From Candidatus Polarisedimenticola svalbardensis (lineage in GTDB: Bacteria; Acidobacteriota; Polarisedimenticolia; Polarisedimenticolales; Polarisedimenticolaceae): DNA of 64,000 nucleotides. Both the position numbers and the translations under genes were made by a program. Positions 1-8,966 of the stretch are shown in pieces (position 1 is the stretch's first letter; every line of letters starts with the position of its first letter). Under the pieces are notes generated by a model. It was not told the origin of the DNA, did no database searches, and was given only the letters and a program-made list of their open reading frames with translations. The stretch is from positions 44,351 to 108,350 of the forward strand of contig JACXWD010000003.1 of NCBI GenBank assembly GCA_014764515.1. Direction: 5' to 3'.

Positions 1-156
1 GGGAACAAAGGAAGATATTTCCGACGAAGGGCCCGGTTTTTTCTTTTATCCCACGGACAGGGAAGATAATAATATCCGCATATTCGTCATTCGTTCGTCG
101 CTCAGCGGGATGGAGATCGTGGACTGAGCGTCTTTTCGATGGAGAAGGAGTAGAGG

Positions 157-450
157 GTGAACAAAGCTGAACTGGTCGACAAGCTTTCGACAAGAACAGG
201 GCTTTCCAACACGGAGGCGAGGACGGTGGTCGATGCCATCTTTGATCCGGACCCGCAGATTGGCCTGATCGTGTCGGAGCTTAAAAGCGGTGGCAAGGTC
301 GCGATCAGCGGTTTCGGGACATTTGAAGCTCGCCAGAGAAAAGCTCGCCAGGGCCGCAACCCGCACACCGGCGAGCCGATCGACATCCCAGCGACCCGCG
401 CGCCGGCATTCAAAGCCGGCAAGCCGCTCAAAGAGTCTCTTAAAGGCTGA
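157..450 (+). CDS. hup: HU family DNA-binding protein
   Basis: MNKAELVDKLSTRTGLSNTEA...GKVAISGFGTFEARQRKARQGRNPHTGEPIDIPATRAPAFKAGK; GTG start preceded by GGAGAAGGAG. Confidence 0.93.
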   Translation: MNKAELVDKLSTRTGLSNTEARTVVDAIFDPDPQIGLIVSELKSGGKVAISGFGTFEARQRKARQGRNPHTGEPIDIPATRAPAFKAGKPLKESLKG

Positions 451-526
451 ATCTGGAATGATGTGCCGGACGTGACCGGAATCCCGGTTGACGTCCGGTA
501 CCGCAGTCCGGATCAGGACGGCGACA

Positions 527-2911
527 ATGATGGTCAGCAAGAAGCGTAAAGCGGCTGACCGCCGCCGCCGCAAGCCTGCACGGGGGCGCGGAAGAACCGG
601 GCGCGCGAGGCGGCTCAAGAGACTGGCTGCCGCCGCAGCCGTGATGGCGGTGGTTGCAGCGGCCGTATCGCTTTACCTTTACGTCGAGGTGACCAGCCGG
701 TTCGAGAGCCGGCTGTGGGCGCTCCCCTCCGGTATCTATTCATCCAGCCTGACACTGACGGCAGGCAGTCCGGTAGACGCCGGCTACCTGTCCCGGCGCC
801 TTGATCGCTGCGGCTATGCCCGCACCGGTGATGACCCTGACCGGCCGGGGCAGTACCGCCTGAAAGGCGGGCTGCTGGAAGTCAGCCTGCGGCCGTTCCG
901 TTCCCCGGCAGCCGAGCCTGGAATTCGCTGGAGGTCTCTGCGAATCGTGAACCGACGATTGGCGGAGATCCTGGACCGGGCCGGCGATCGCCGGGACCGG
1001 GTCATGTTCGAGCCTGAACTGCTGGCGTCTCTCCAGGGCCCGCGGCGGGAGGACCGGCAGATCCTGATGATTGAGGATGTGCCTCCGGTTTTCCTCAAGG
1101 CGATTCTCGCTGCCGAGGACTCCCGGTTCTTCAGCCACTCCGGCGTCGACTTTCGCGCCGTGGTCCGTGCCGCTCTCGCCAACGTCAGGCAAGGGAAGAT
1201 CGTTCAGGGCGGGAGCACCATTACCCAGCAGACGGTGAAGAACCTATATCTCGGGAATCAACGGACATGGTGGCGGAAGCTTCGGGAACTGCCGATGGCC
1301 CTGATCCTGGACCTGCGGTACGAGAAGGAGAGAATCCTCGAGGTCTATCTGAACCAGGTCTACCTGGGGCAGCGGGGGACCGAAGCGGTTTGCGGGTTCC
1401 AGGCTGCGGCAAGATTCTATTTCGGCAGGGACCTGGATGACCTGTCCCACTCGGAGCAGGCCGTCCTGGCAGGCTTGATCCGGAGCCCGGGGCGGTACAA
1501 CCCGTTCCGCCACCCGGAAGCGGCCCTGGCCCGCCGGGACCAGGTCCTGGACGCCATGGTGCAGCGAGGCTGGCTGACCGACGAGGAGCGCCGGCTGGCC
1601 TCCCTGGAGCCTCTCCAGCTCGCCAGTGGCGAGAAAGGGTTCGGCAAGGGGCGATACCTGGTTGATTTTGTTCGAGCCGACCTGTCCTCGTTCTACGACG
1701 ACCAGGTGCTACAGGAGGAAGGACTCAAGATATTCACCACCCTGGACACCCAGCTCCAGGAAAGAGCGGAAGAGGTCCTGAGGACCCGCCTGGCGGCTCT
1801 TGAAAGAAGCGTCCCGCTCCTGGCCAGGAATGCGTCCCGGCAACCCCTCCAGGGCGCGGTCCTGTTCAGCCGCCCTCTGACCGGTGCGGTGCTGGCCATG
1901 GTCGGCGGGAGAGACTACCAGGACACCCAGTTCAACCGCACCACCCAGAGCCGGCGCCAGCCCGGATCCTGCTTCAAGCCGTTCGTATACCTGGCCGGAT
2001 TCGAAAAGGCGATCAACGGTGGAGAAGGGTTGACTCCGGGAGCTGTTCTGGACGACGCGCCGATCACCCTGATCTCCGCAGGAAAATCATGGAGTCCGAT
2101 GAACTACGATCGGGAGTTCCGGGGACCGGTTACGGTACGGCAGGCTCTCACCGATTCGATCAATATCCCGGCGGTCCGGGCCGGCGAGGCGGCAGGATTC
2201 CCCCAGGTGATCGACCTGGCCGGCCGTTGCGGCATCAGCAGTCCGATGCAGCCCTGGCCTTCCCTGGCCCTGGGAACCCAGGAGGTCTCGGTCCTGGAAC
2301 TGGCTACCGCCTATGGCACCATCGCCAACGGCGGACTCCGCTCCGAACCAAGGATCATCGAGGAAGTCTGGAACGCCGCCGATGAACCGCTGCAGAGCCG
2401 GGAGGTGGAGCTGCACCGGGCGGTCAGTTCCCGAGCGGCCTTCCTCATGAACAAGATCCTCCAGGGTGTCCTGGATCACGGCACCGCCCGGTCCTCCCGG
2501 AAACTGGGGTACCGCGGCAACGCCGCCGGCAAGACCGGAACCACCGATGACACCCGGGATGCCTGGTTCGTCGGTTACACCCCGGACCTCCTGGGGGTAG
2601 TGTGGGTCGGCTATGACGACAACCGGCGCACCGGCCTGACAGGGGCGACCGGAGCACTGCCGATCTGGGTCGATATTGTGTCCACTGCAGGCGCCCGAAA
2701 TCGTGAGGCCGAGTTCCGACGGCCGTCAGGCATCGTGAAGCGGAGGATCGACCCTTTGTCAGGGCAGTTGGCTGTTCGGGCCTGTCCCAGGCGCCTGGAG
2801 GAGTTGTATGCCTCCGGCACCGAGCCGGATTCCGACTGTGAGCTCCACAGCCGGGAGCGCCGGGGCTGGTTCAAGGGTCTTTTCCGCAGGAAAAAGAACG
2901 CCGACGATTAG
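527..2911 (+). CDS. Class A penicillin-binding protein (bifunctional transglycosylase/transpeptidase, PBP1 family)
   Basis: N-terminal TM; GT51 motifs EDSRFFSHSGVD, GGSTITQQTVKN; transpeptidase SxxK region QPGSCFKPFVYL, SxN DSINIP, KTGTT. ATG at 527 preferred to the 488 TTG. Confidence 0.93.
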   Translation: MMVSKKRKAADRRRRKPARGRGRTGRARRLKRLAAAAAVMAVVAAAVSLYLYVEVTSRFESRLWALPSGIYSSSLTLTAGSPVDAGYLSRRLDRCGYARTGDDPDRPGQYRLKGGLLEVSLRPFRSPAAEPGIRWRSLRIVNRRLAEILDRAGDRRDRVMFEPELLASLQGPRREDRQILMIEDVPPVFLKAILAAEDSRFFSHSGVDFRAVVRAALANVRQGKIVQGGSTITQQTVKNLYLGNQRTWWRKLRELPMALILDLRYEKERILEVYLNQVYLGQRGTEAVCGFQAAARFYFGRDLDDLSHSEQAVLAGLIRSPGRYNPFRHPEAALARRDQVLDAMVQRGWLTDEERRLASLEPLQLASGEKGFGKGRYLVDFVRADLSSFYDDQVLQEEGLKIFTTLDTQLQERAEEVLRTRLAALERSVPLLARNASRQPLQGAVLFSRPLTGAVLAMVGGRDYQDTQFNRTTQSRRQPGSCFKPFVYLAGFEKAINGGEGLTPGAVLDDAPITLISAGKSWSPMNYDREFRGPVTVRQALTDSINIPAVRAGEAAGFPQVIDLAGRCGISSPMQPWPSLALGTQEVSVLELATAYGTIANGGLRSEPRIIEEVWNAADEPLQSREVELHRAVSSRAAFLMNKILQGVLDHGTARSSRKLGYRGNAAGKTGTTDDTRDAWFVGYTPDLLGVVWVGYDDNRRTGLTGATGALPIWVDIVSTAGARNREAEFRRPSGIVKRRIDPLSGQLAVRACPRRLEELYASGTEPDSDCELHSRERRGWFKGLFRRKKNADD

Positions 2912-2943
2912 ACGGCCGCCTGCGCCACCCCGTATAGTTCTTC

Positions 2944-3441
2944 ATGATGAGCAAGGAACCCGGCGCCTCGCCCCGGACGAGGGGGAGGGGACTGACATAT
3001 CTGGAGCTTCTGGTCGCCCTGGCGGTGATCCTCGTGCTGGCCACGGCGATCATCCCCCTGAGCCGCTGGAACGAGAAGCGCCGCCGGGAGGTCTGGTTGA
3101 AGTCCAGCCTGGTGACCATGCGCGGCGCCATCGACCTGTACCACGACTACGCCAGTCAGGGACTGATCATCCAGGAAGACGTGGAGCAGATGTTCTACCC
3201 CCCTTCCCTGGAGGATCTGGTGGAAGGTATCGATGTCGGGGACCCCACATCCCCGGAGACCACCCATGTCCAGTTCCTCCGGGAGATACCGGAGGACCCG
3301 TTCACCGGAGAGGCGGAGTGGGGCATGCGATCGTACCAGGACGATTGGGACAGCGATTCATGGGGCAGGGAAAACCTGTACGACGTGTACAGCCTGTCTA
3401 CCATGGAAGCGCTGGACGGTACGTATTACAAAGACTGGTGA
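2944..3441 (+). CDS. Type II secretion/type IV pilin-like protein (GspG-type pseudopilin)
   Basis: GLTYLELLVALAVILVLATAIIPL prepilin N-terminal segment; DPFTGEAEWGM...DVYSL GspG-like C-terminus. Confidence 0.8.
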   Translation: MMSKEPGASPRTRGRGLTYLELLVALAVILVLATAIIPLSRWNEKRRREVWLKSSLVTMRGAIDLYHDYASQGLIIQEDVEQMFYPPSLEDLVEGIDVGDPTSPETTHVQFLREIPEDPFTGEAEWGMRSYQDDWDSDSWGRENLYDVYSLSTMEALDGTYYKDW

Positions 3442-3502
3442 CCTTCGATCCGATCAGGATTTAACTAGACTAATTGGCACTTGATTCCCCCTCCCAAACA
3501 GC

Positions 3503-3531
3503 TTTACACATTTGTTCGTTGGATCTATGAT
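3503..3531 (+). promoter_or_regulatory. Sigma-70 type promoter
   Basis: TTTACA - 17 nt - TATGAT, about 50 bp upstream of the ATG at 3584. Confidence 0.65.
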
Positions 3532-3583
3532 TCCTGTGTCAGAGCGTCCGGCACAGGTCGCCGCTCAACGGGAGATGCAAGCT

Positions 3584-3946
3584 ATGGCAACACGGAAGCA
3601 GGTGGCAAAGGGCGGAGCCAGGAAGGTCAACGCGGCGGCGCAAGGATTCGTCGATTCGGTGGCCCGGTCCGTGGCCGACAAGGTCAAGGAAGATCTGCCG
3701 ACCCGGGAAGAATTCCGTGAACTGAAGAAGGCGGTTCGGGAACTGCAGCGCAAGCTCCGATCCGGTAGCGGCTCCGGAACTCGCAAGGCCGGCCGCCCCC
3801 GATCCAACCGCAAATGCGAGGTTGCCGGCTGCAACCTTTCCCACGTGGCACAGGGTTTCTGCTCCAGGCATTACCAGGCCCGGCGCAGGGAAGAGATGGC
3901 CGCAGCGGCCAGCAAGCCGGCAAGGAAGAAAGCCAGGAAACGCTAG
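3584..3946 (+). CDS. Putative DNA-binding protein: coiled-coil N-terminus, AT-hook-like GRPRS, CxxxxC-x9-CxxH zinc-finger-like motif, Lys/Arg-rich tail
   Basis: MATRKQVAKGG...GRPRSNRKCEVAGCNLSHVAQGFCSRHYQARRREEMAAAASKPARKKARKR; start chosen downstream of the promoter. Confidence 0.6.
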   Translation: MATRKQVAKGGARKVNAAAQGFVDSVARSVADKVKEDLPTREEFRELKKAVRELQRKLRSGSGSGTRKAGRPRSNRKCEVAGCNLSHVAQGFCSRHYQARRREEMAAAASKPARKKARKR

Positions 3947-3957
3947 CCTGAAAATAC

Positions 3958-3985
3958 GAAGGCCTGGTGGTGTCACCGGGCCTTC
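3958..3985 (+). terminator. Hairpin terminator
   Basis: GAAGGCCTGGTG-GTGT-CACCGGGCCTTC followed by TCTTC. Confidence 0.55.
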
Positions 3986-4008
3986 TCTTCAAGTCGCTTG
4001 TTTTATTG

Positions 4009-4095
4009 TGGTGCCGAAGGCGAGACTCGAACTCGCACGGGATTGCTCCCGCCGCCCCCTCAAGACGGTGCGTCTACCAATTCCGCCACTTCGGC
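4009..4095 (-). tRNA. tRNA-Leu (GAG)
   Basis: Minus strand GCCGAAGTGGCGGAATTGGTAGACGCACCGTCTTGAGGGGGCGG...GAGTTCGAGTCTCGCCTTCGGCACCA; long variable arm, loop TTGAGGG, encoded CCA. Confidence 0.93.
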
Positions 4096-4129
4096 ACGAT
4101 CGGATTCGAAACAGAATTATAGTCGGGAA

Positions 4130-4486
4130 TCACTCGCCGTCGCCCTCGTTCTCAACAGGTTCCTGAGGGATGACAGGAAGGGATACTTCCCCTGCAGGTT
4201 CTTCCTGAACAGCCGGTGCCGCCGTGGAGTCCAGGGCCGAGCCGCTGCCGCCGTCACTGCCGGACAGGATCGACAGCGTCAACGAGGTCACCATGAACAG
4301 GACCGCGGACCCGGTGGTGATCTTCGAAAACGCGGTAGCCGCCCCCCGGGCTCCGAACGCGGTCTGACTGCCGCCGCCGCCGAAGGCGCCGGCAAGATCG
4401 GCACGCTTGCCGGTCTGGAGCAGGACCACCAGGATCAGGATCGTCGAGACGATGATATGGAGAACGATTACCAATACTTCAAGCAT
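4130..4486 (-). CDS. secG: Preprotein translocase subunit SecG
   Basis: MLEVLVIVLHIIVSTILILVVLLQTGKRADLAGAFGGGGSQTAFGARGAATAFSKIT. Confidence 0.93.
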   Translation of the reverse strand: MLEVLVIVLHIIVSTILILVVLLQTGKRADLAGAFGGGGSQTAFGARGAATAFSKITTGSAVLFMVTSLTLSILSGSDGGSGSALDSTAAPAVQEEPAGEVSLPVIPQEPVENEGDGE

Positions 4487-4567
4487 GGGATTCCTCGAAA
4501 TTGTTGCCGTAAAACCGCGGAAATATAGCATACGGCTCGGCGGTATCCAAATCCGTCCCGATGTTCC

Positions 4568-5341
4568 TCAGGCCGTAGCCGACAGAATGATAGTCAAAAA
4601 GCCGGCCGGGTCCAGGGCAGCGCCTCCCACCAGACCACCGTCTACGTCGGGAAGGGCCAGAATACCGGCCGAATTCTTTGGATTCATCGATCCGCCGTAC
4701 AGGATCCGGGTTGCGTCCGCAGTGGCCTGACCGGCGATGGCCGCCACTTCATCCCGTATGAATCGGTGGACCTCCTGGATTTCCGGCGTTGTCGGCGTCC
4801 GGCCGGTTCCGATGGCCCAGACCGGCTCGTAGGCCAGCACCAGATCTCCATCAGACGGCGGCCCGCCAGCTTCCAGGCCGGCGCGGACCTGCCTGCCCAC
4901 GACTTCAAGAGTCGCACCTGTGTCGCGCTCGGTCTCCTGTTCTCCCACACACAGTACCGGTATGAGCTTGTGCCGGTAGGCCGCGGCTACCTTGCGGCCG
5001 ACCATGTCGTCGGTCTCGCCGAAAATAGCCCTGCGTTCCGAGTGGCCCAGGATCACCAGCCGTACGCCTGCCTCCGCCAGCATCGGAGGTGCGATCTCTC
5101 CAGTCAGGGCGCCATGGTCTTCCCAGTGCATGTTCTGGGCGCCGGGAAGGATCGCCCGGGTTGCGGCCAGCCGCCGGCATACCGGGCCGATGGCGATGAA
5201 GGTCGGCGCCACGGCGATGTCTGCCTGCGGCTCTGGCGGGAGGATCGCAAGTAGTTCATCGACAAGTTTCTCCGCTTCCGCCGGCCCCAGGTTCATCTTC
5301 CAGTTGCCCATGATCAGTGGACGGCGCCGTGGTGTGGCCAT
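4568..5341 (-). CDS. tpiA: Triosephosphate isomerase
   Basis: MGNWKMN, LGHSERRAIFGETD, VLAYEPVWAIGTGRTPT, LYGGSMNPKN. Confidence 0.97.
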   Translation of the reverse strand: MATPRRRPLIMGNWKMNLGPAEAEKLVDELLAILPPEPQADIAVAPTFIAIGPVCRRLAATRAILPGAQNMHWEDHGALTGEIAPPMLAEAGVRLVILGHSERRAIFGETDDMVGRKVAAAYRHKLIPVLCVGEQETERDTGATLEVVGRQVRAGLEAGGPPSDGDLVLAYEPVWAIGTGRTPTTPEIQEVHRFIRDEVAAIAGQATADATRILYGGSMNPKNSAGILALPDVDGGLVGGAALDPAGFLTIILSATA

Positions 5342-6522
5342 CAGGCGTCACCCAGAGCATCAACGCCGGGGAGCGGCAGCCCGGACAGGAACTCCAGGGA
5401 TGCGCCGCCTCCGGTGGAAACATGAGACATCCGGTCTGCCAGGCCGAACTTCCGTACCGCCGAGGCGGTGTCGCCGCCGCCGACGACGGATACGGCGTTG
5501 CTGCCGGCCAGGGCTTCTCCGATTTTGCGGGTGCCGTTTGCGAACTGGTCCAGTTCGAACCTGCCCAGTGGCCCGTTCCAGAGCACCGTCCTGGCGCTCT
5601 TGAGGACAGGTGCGAACAGTTCTACCGACTTCGGGCCGATATCGACTCCTGCCTCAATCCCGGTGATGTCTACATTGTCGGTGGTGCGGTAGGTGTCGTC
5701 GTCGCCCAGGGTGACCACATGATCCACAGGGAGCATGAAACGTTTGCCCGCCTCAGCCGCCTGTTGCATGAGAGCTTTGGCCAGGGAGAGCTTGTCGCCC
5801 TCGATCAATGATTTGCCTACCGGGTGAACCATGGACTTCAGGAACGTGTAGGCCATCGCTCCTCCGACGATAAAGGTGTCCACCACCGGCATGAGGTTTT
5901 CGATCAGCGTGATTTTGTCCGATACCTTCGCCCCGCCGAGAATGGCGACGAACGGGGATTCAGGCGAGCCTGTCAGCTTGCCCAGTTCCTCCAGTTCCCT
6001 GTGCATCAGGAACCCGGCTGCGGCAGGTTTCAGTATTCCCGGGACACCGGCGGTGGAGGCATGGGCGCGATGGGCTGTGCCGAACGCGTCATTGACGTAA
6101 ATATCGGCCAGCGCTGCCAGCTCCGCTGCGAATTCTTCATTGTTGGCTTCTTCCCCGGGATGGAACCGCAGGTTCTCCAGGAGGGCGAAACCGCCGTCCG
6201 ACAGGCTGTCCGCCGCCGCTTTGGCCGGCTCGCCGATGCAATCTTCCGCGAACGTTACCGGTCTTCCCAGCTTTTCCTCCAGTCGGCGGGCCACCGGCGC
6301 AAGGGACAGTTCCGGCTTGGCCTTGCCTCGAGGCCGGCCGAGATGGGACGCCAGGATGGTGCGTGCGCCCTGCTCCGCGAGATAATGGAGGGTCGGCAGT
6401 GCGGCATTGATGCGGTTGTCGTCTGCAACTTCACCGCCATCCAGGGGGACGTTGAAATCCACCCTGCAGAATACCTTCCTGCCTTTGAGATCGAGATCGC
6501 GGACGCTCAATTTCTTCGACAT
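5341..6522 (-). CDS. pgk: Phosphoglycerate kinase
   Basis: KVFCRVDFNVPL, LASHLGRPRGK, LENLRFHPGEEAN, ILGGAKVSDKI, VGGGDTASA. Confidence 0.97.
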   Translation of the reverse strand: MSKKLSVRDLDLKGRKVFCRVDFNVPLDGGEVADDNRINAALPTLHYLAEQGARTILASHLGRPRGKAKPELSLAPVARRLEEKLGRPVTFAEDCIGEPAKAAADSLSDGGFALLENLRFHPGEEANNEEFAAELAALADIYVNDAFGTAHRAHASTAGVPGILKPAAAGFLMHRELEELGKLTGSPESPFVAILGGAKVSDKITLIENLMPVVDTFIVGGAMAYTFLKSMVHPVGKSLIEGDKLSLAKALMQQAAEAGKRFMLPVDHVVTLGDDDTYRTTDNVDITGIEAGVDIGPKSVELFAPVLKSARTVLWNGPLGRFELDQFANGTRKIGEALAGSNAVSVVGGGDTASAVRKFGLADRMSHVSTGGGASLEFLSGLPLPGVDALGDA

Positions 6523-6538
6523 CGCTCGGTCCTTTCGC

Positions 6539-7837
6539 TCACGCCTGCAGGTTCTTCCTGCCGAGGATGGTGTCCAGGTTCTTTCGATGGGCCGGACTCA
6601 GCCCACGTATCAATGCGTTGCTCTGCCGGATCTTCTCCCGCTTCATGATGGTTCTCACGGCGGATGCGATCCGTTGCCGGATATAGGCATCCTCCCGTCC
6701 GTATATCCTGATCAAATCCAGTAGCTCGTCTTTCTGGCCGATCAGCTCCAGAGCGGCCAGAAGTTCCGGCTCGACACGATAGCCCTTTCTGCGAAGATCG
6801 TCCCGCAGCTCGCGGATCGCGACCCGGCTGCCGATGCGGGCCAGCTCCAGGTGTGCCTTGGCCCGGGCGCGCTGGAGATGGTCCGGGCCATCACCGTCCG
6901 CTTCCGGGGAGCTCACCTCGAGAAAGTCCTTGAGGCGATAGGTCAGCGCGTTCACGTTCAGGGCGCCGATCACTTCCACCAGGGTCTGGAGCGGCAGCGG
7001 TTCGACGACCCACTCCAGCGCCTCGGCCACGGGACGCCCCCGCCGGGGCCCCAGCGCCTTCAGCGCCATCCCGATCCGGGTGCAGAATTCCGGGTCGGCC
7101 GCCCGCCGTCTCATCTCCTCGATCATCGGGTTGATGGAGTCGATACTCCTCCGTGACAACTGGTGCAGAGCCTCGTTCCAGGTTTCGTAGTTCGGGGCGG
7201 CCAGGTCACTCAGCAGGTCATCCAGAGTCGGTTCCCGTCGCTCATCCACGTTGCCGCCGTTCTGCAGCCGCTCCGCCAGCGCCGCCACTTTCCGTGAGCG
7301 GTCCTGCATCAGGCGTTTCAGGATCCCGCGGCGTTTGGCAGTCTTGAGGCGGGGGAGGATGGCGCATGCCGCCAGCCTCAGCCTGGCATTCTCGTCGTTG
7401 TCCAGGACCAGCCCCAGAACATCACGCAGGGCGTCGTCCTGGCCTGCGTCATACAGTTCGATGAGTGCCTGGACCGCGGCGATCCGGACCACTACATCCG
7501 ATTCGCTCCGCAAAAACCGCTGCAGGGATGCCACGGTTTCCGCCGTGGGAAACCGGGCCAGTCCGTGAGCCGCCTTCTCGCGGATCGCCAGTGATTCGTC
7601 TCTCAGGAGGGTGGCCAGGGGCCCGCGTCCCCGGGGATCCTTGATCAGCGCCAGGAGCTGGATGGCGTGGCCCCGGATCTGGTTGTCGTCTCCGCCGAGG
7701 GATTCGATCAGGCGTTCTACAGCCCGGGCGCCGATGACCGACAGCCTGGCTTTGGAGGAATCGACCTCAACCTGCCTGGGGCTCCCAAGCCGCTGGATCA
7801 ACTCCTGGATCTCGTTCGCACGTTTCCTGCGTGTCAT
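6539..7837 (-). CDS. HEAT-repeat domain protein
   Basis: Repeated helical units (IRGHAIQLLALIKDPRGRGPLATLLRDESLAIREKAAHGL...); internal start MTRRKRANEIQELIQ preferred. Confidence 0.65.
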   Translation of the reverse strand: MTRRKRANEIQELIQRLGSPRQVEVDSSKARLSVIGARAVERLIESLGGDDNQIRGHAIQLLALIKDPRGRGPLATLLRDESLAIREKAAHGLARFPTAETVASLQRFLRSESDVVVRIAAVQALIELYDAGQDDALRDVLGLVLDNDENARLRLAACAILPRLKTAKRRGILKRLMQDRSRKVAALAERLQNGGNVDERREPTLDDLLSDLAAPNYETWNEALHQLSRRSIDSINPMIEEMRRRAADPEFCTRIGMALKALGPRRGRPVAEALEWVVEPLPLQTLVEVIGALNVNALTYRLKDFLEVSSPEADGDGPDHLQRARAKAHLELARIGSRVAIRELRDDLRRKGYRVEPELLAALELIGQKDELLDLIRIYGREDAYIRQRIASAVRTIMKREKIRQSNALIRGLSPAHRKNLDTILGRKNLQA

Positions 7838-7976
7838 AATGTATGAGGTGGACCCAGGCCCCCGGCTCGGACCGACCGCGGCAGCGGCGAGTTTGCCGGC
7901 GCGACGGGGCGACCTCAACACGGAAGCGTGTGGGATTATCAATCGACGGGAGAAGCAAGTCAACTTGACCAACGGT

Positions 7977-8501
7977 ATGAAAGCGACCCTGTTCATCGTG
8001 ATTGCCTGGGCTATGTGCCTCGGGGCTGCCTGTACCGGTCCGGAGGGCCGTGCGGAGGGGATGTACGAGGAGTCGATGGAAAAGATTACAGCCGGGGATC
8101 TCCAGGAAGGGGTGAGCCTCCTTCAGCAGGTGATCTCCGAATACCCGGATACGGCTGCCGCCGGGCAGGCAAGGAAAGAGATCGATCTGTACCGCGGGAT
8201 CGCCGGAGCTGTTGAAAACTATCCGGTGGCCAGCGCCAGGGACCTGATGGTCCGTACGGCCCGGGTGCTGGAACGCCTCCGGTTCAGGAGGCGCCTGCCT
8301 GCCGCCCTGGACGATCTGGTGCCGCAAAAGCTGGACTCCACGCCGGTGGACCCATGGGGCGAGGCGCTGATTTATGTCCGCAGCTCCAACGGCAGGGGGT
8401 ATTCCCTGATCAGTCTCGGCTCGGACGGGGCCGAGGGCGGCAGCGGCGCAGCACGGGACATCGTCATCCGGAACGGCGAGTTCAAGGAAGGTGGCTGGTA
8501 G
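7977..8501 (+). CDS. Putative lipoprotein with short TPR-like segment and GspG-like C-terminal domain
   Basis: MKATLFIVIAWAMCLGAAC lipobox; DPWGEALIYVRSSNGRGYSLISLGSDGAEGGSGAARDIVI resembles the GspG C-terminus. Confidence 0.6.
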   Translation: MKATLFIVIAWAMCLGAACTGPEGRAEGMYEESMEKITAGDLQEGVSLLQQVISEYPDTAAAGQARKEIDLYRGIAGAVENYPVASARDLMVRTARVLERLRFRRRLPAALDDLVPQKLDSTPVDPWGEALIYVRSSNGRGYSLISLGSDGAEGGSGAARDIVIRNGEFKEGGW

Positions 8502-8941
8502 TGTTCGCCACGATGCTGTTTTTTCTCCAGCTCATGATGACGGCGGATGGGCCGAAGTCGGCTGTGGCTGTTCTGCCCTCCGGTGACGAGTTCATGCTGG
8601 AGCTGGCGGTTACTCCCGAAGAGCGGCGAATCGGGTACATGCACCGGGACCAGGTCGGTCCCGGGGACGGCATGCTGTTTCTGTTCGGAACCGACGAGAT
8701 TCACGGGATCTGGATGAAGAACTGCCGGGTTGCCCTGGACATCATCTGGCTGGACCGTGATTTCAAGGTCGTACATATCGCAACGGATCGACAGCCCTGC
8801 GAGGCGGACGGCCCCTGTCCTTCCGCCTACCCGTTCCGGCCGGCGCGCTATGTGCTGGAACTGGCGGCGGGACGGGTTGGGGAGACAGGACTGAAGGCCG
8901 GTGACCAGGTGGTGGTTCTGTCGGATCCACCGATCCGTTGA
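8501..8941 (+). CDS. DUF192 family protein
   Basis: RRIGYMHRDQVGPGDGMLFLFGTDEIHGIWMKNCRVALDIIWLDRDFKVVHI; GTG overlaps the upstream stop. Confidence 0.85.
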   Translation: MFATMLFFLQLMMTADGPKSAVAVLPSGDEFMLELAVTPEERRIGYMHRDQVGPGDGMLFLFGTDEIHGIWMKNCRVALDIIWLDRDFKVVHIATDRQPCEADGPCPSAYPFRPARYVLELAAGRVGETGLKAGDQVVVLSDPPIR

Positions 8942-8966
8942 ACTGGAAGAGGAGAGCGAGTCCGGT

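Noticed and set aside
46-618. 190-aa minus-strand ORF over the HU gene
   Set aside because: Overlaps HU entirely on the opposite strand; Arg-rich frame artefact in high-GC DNA
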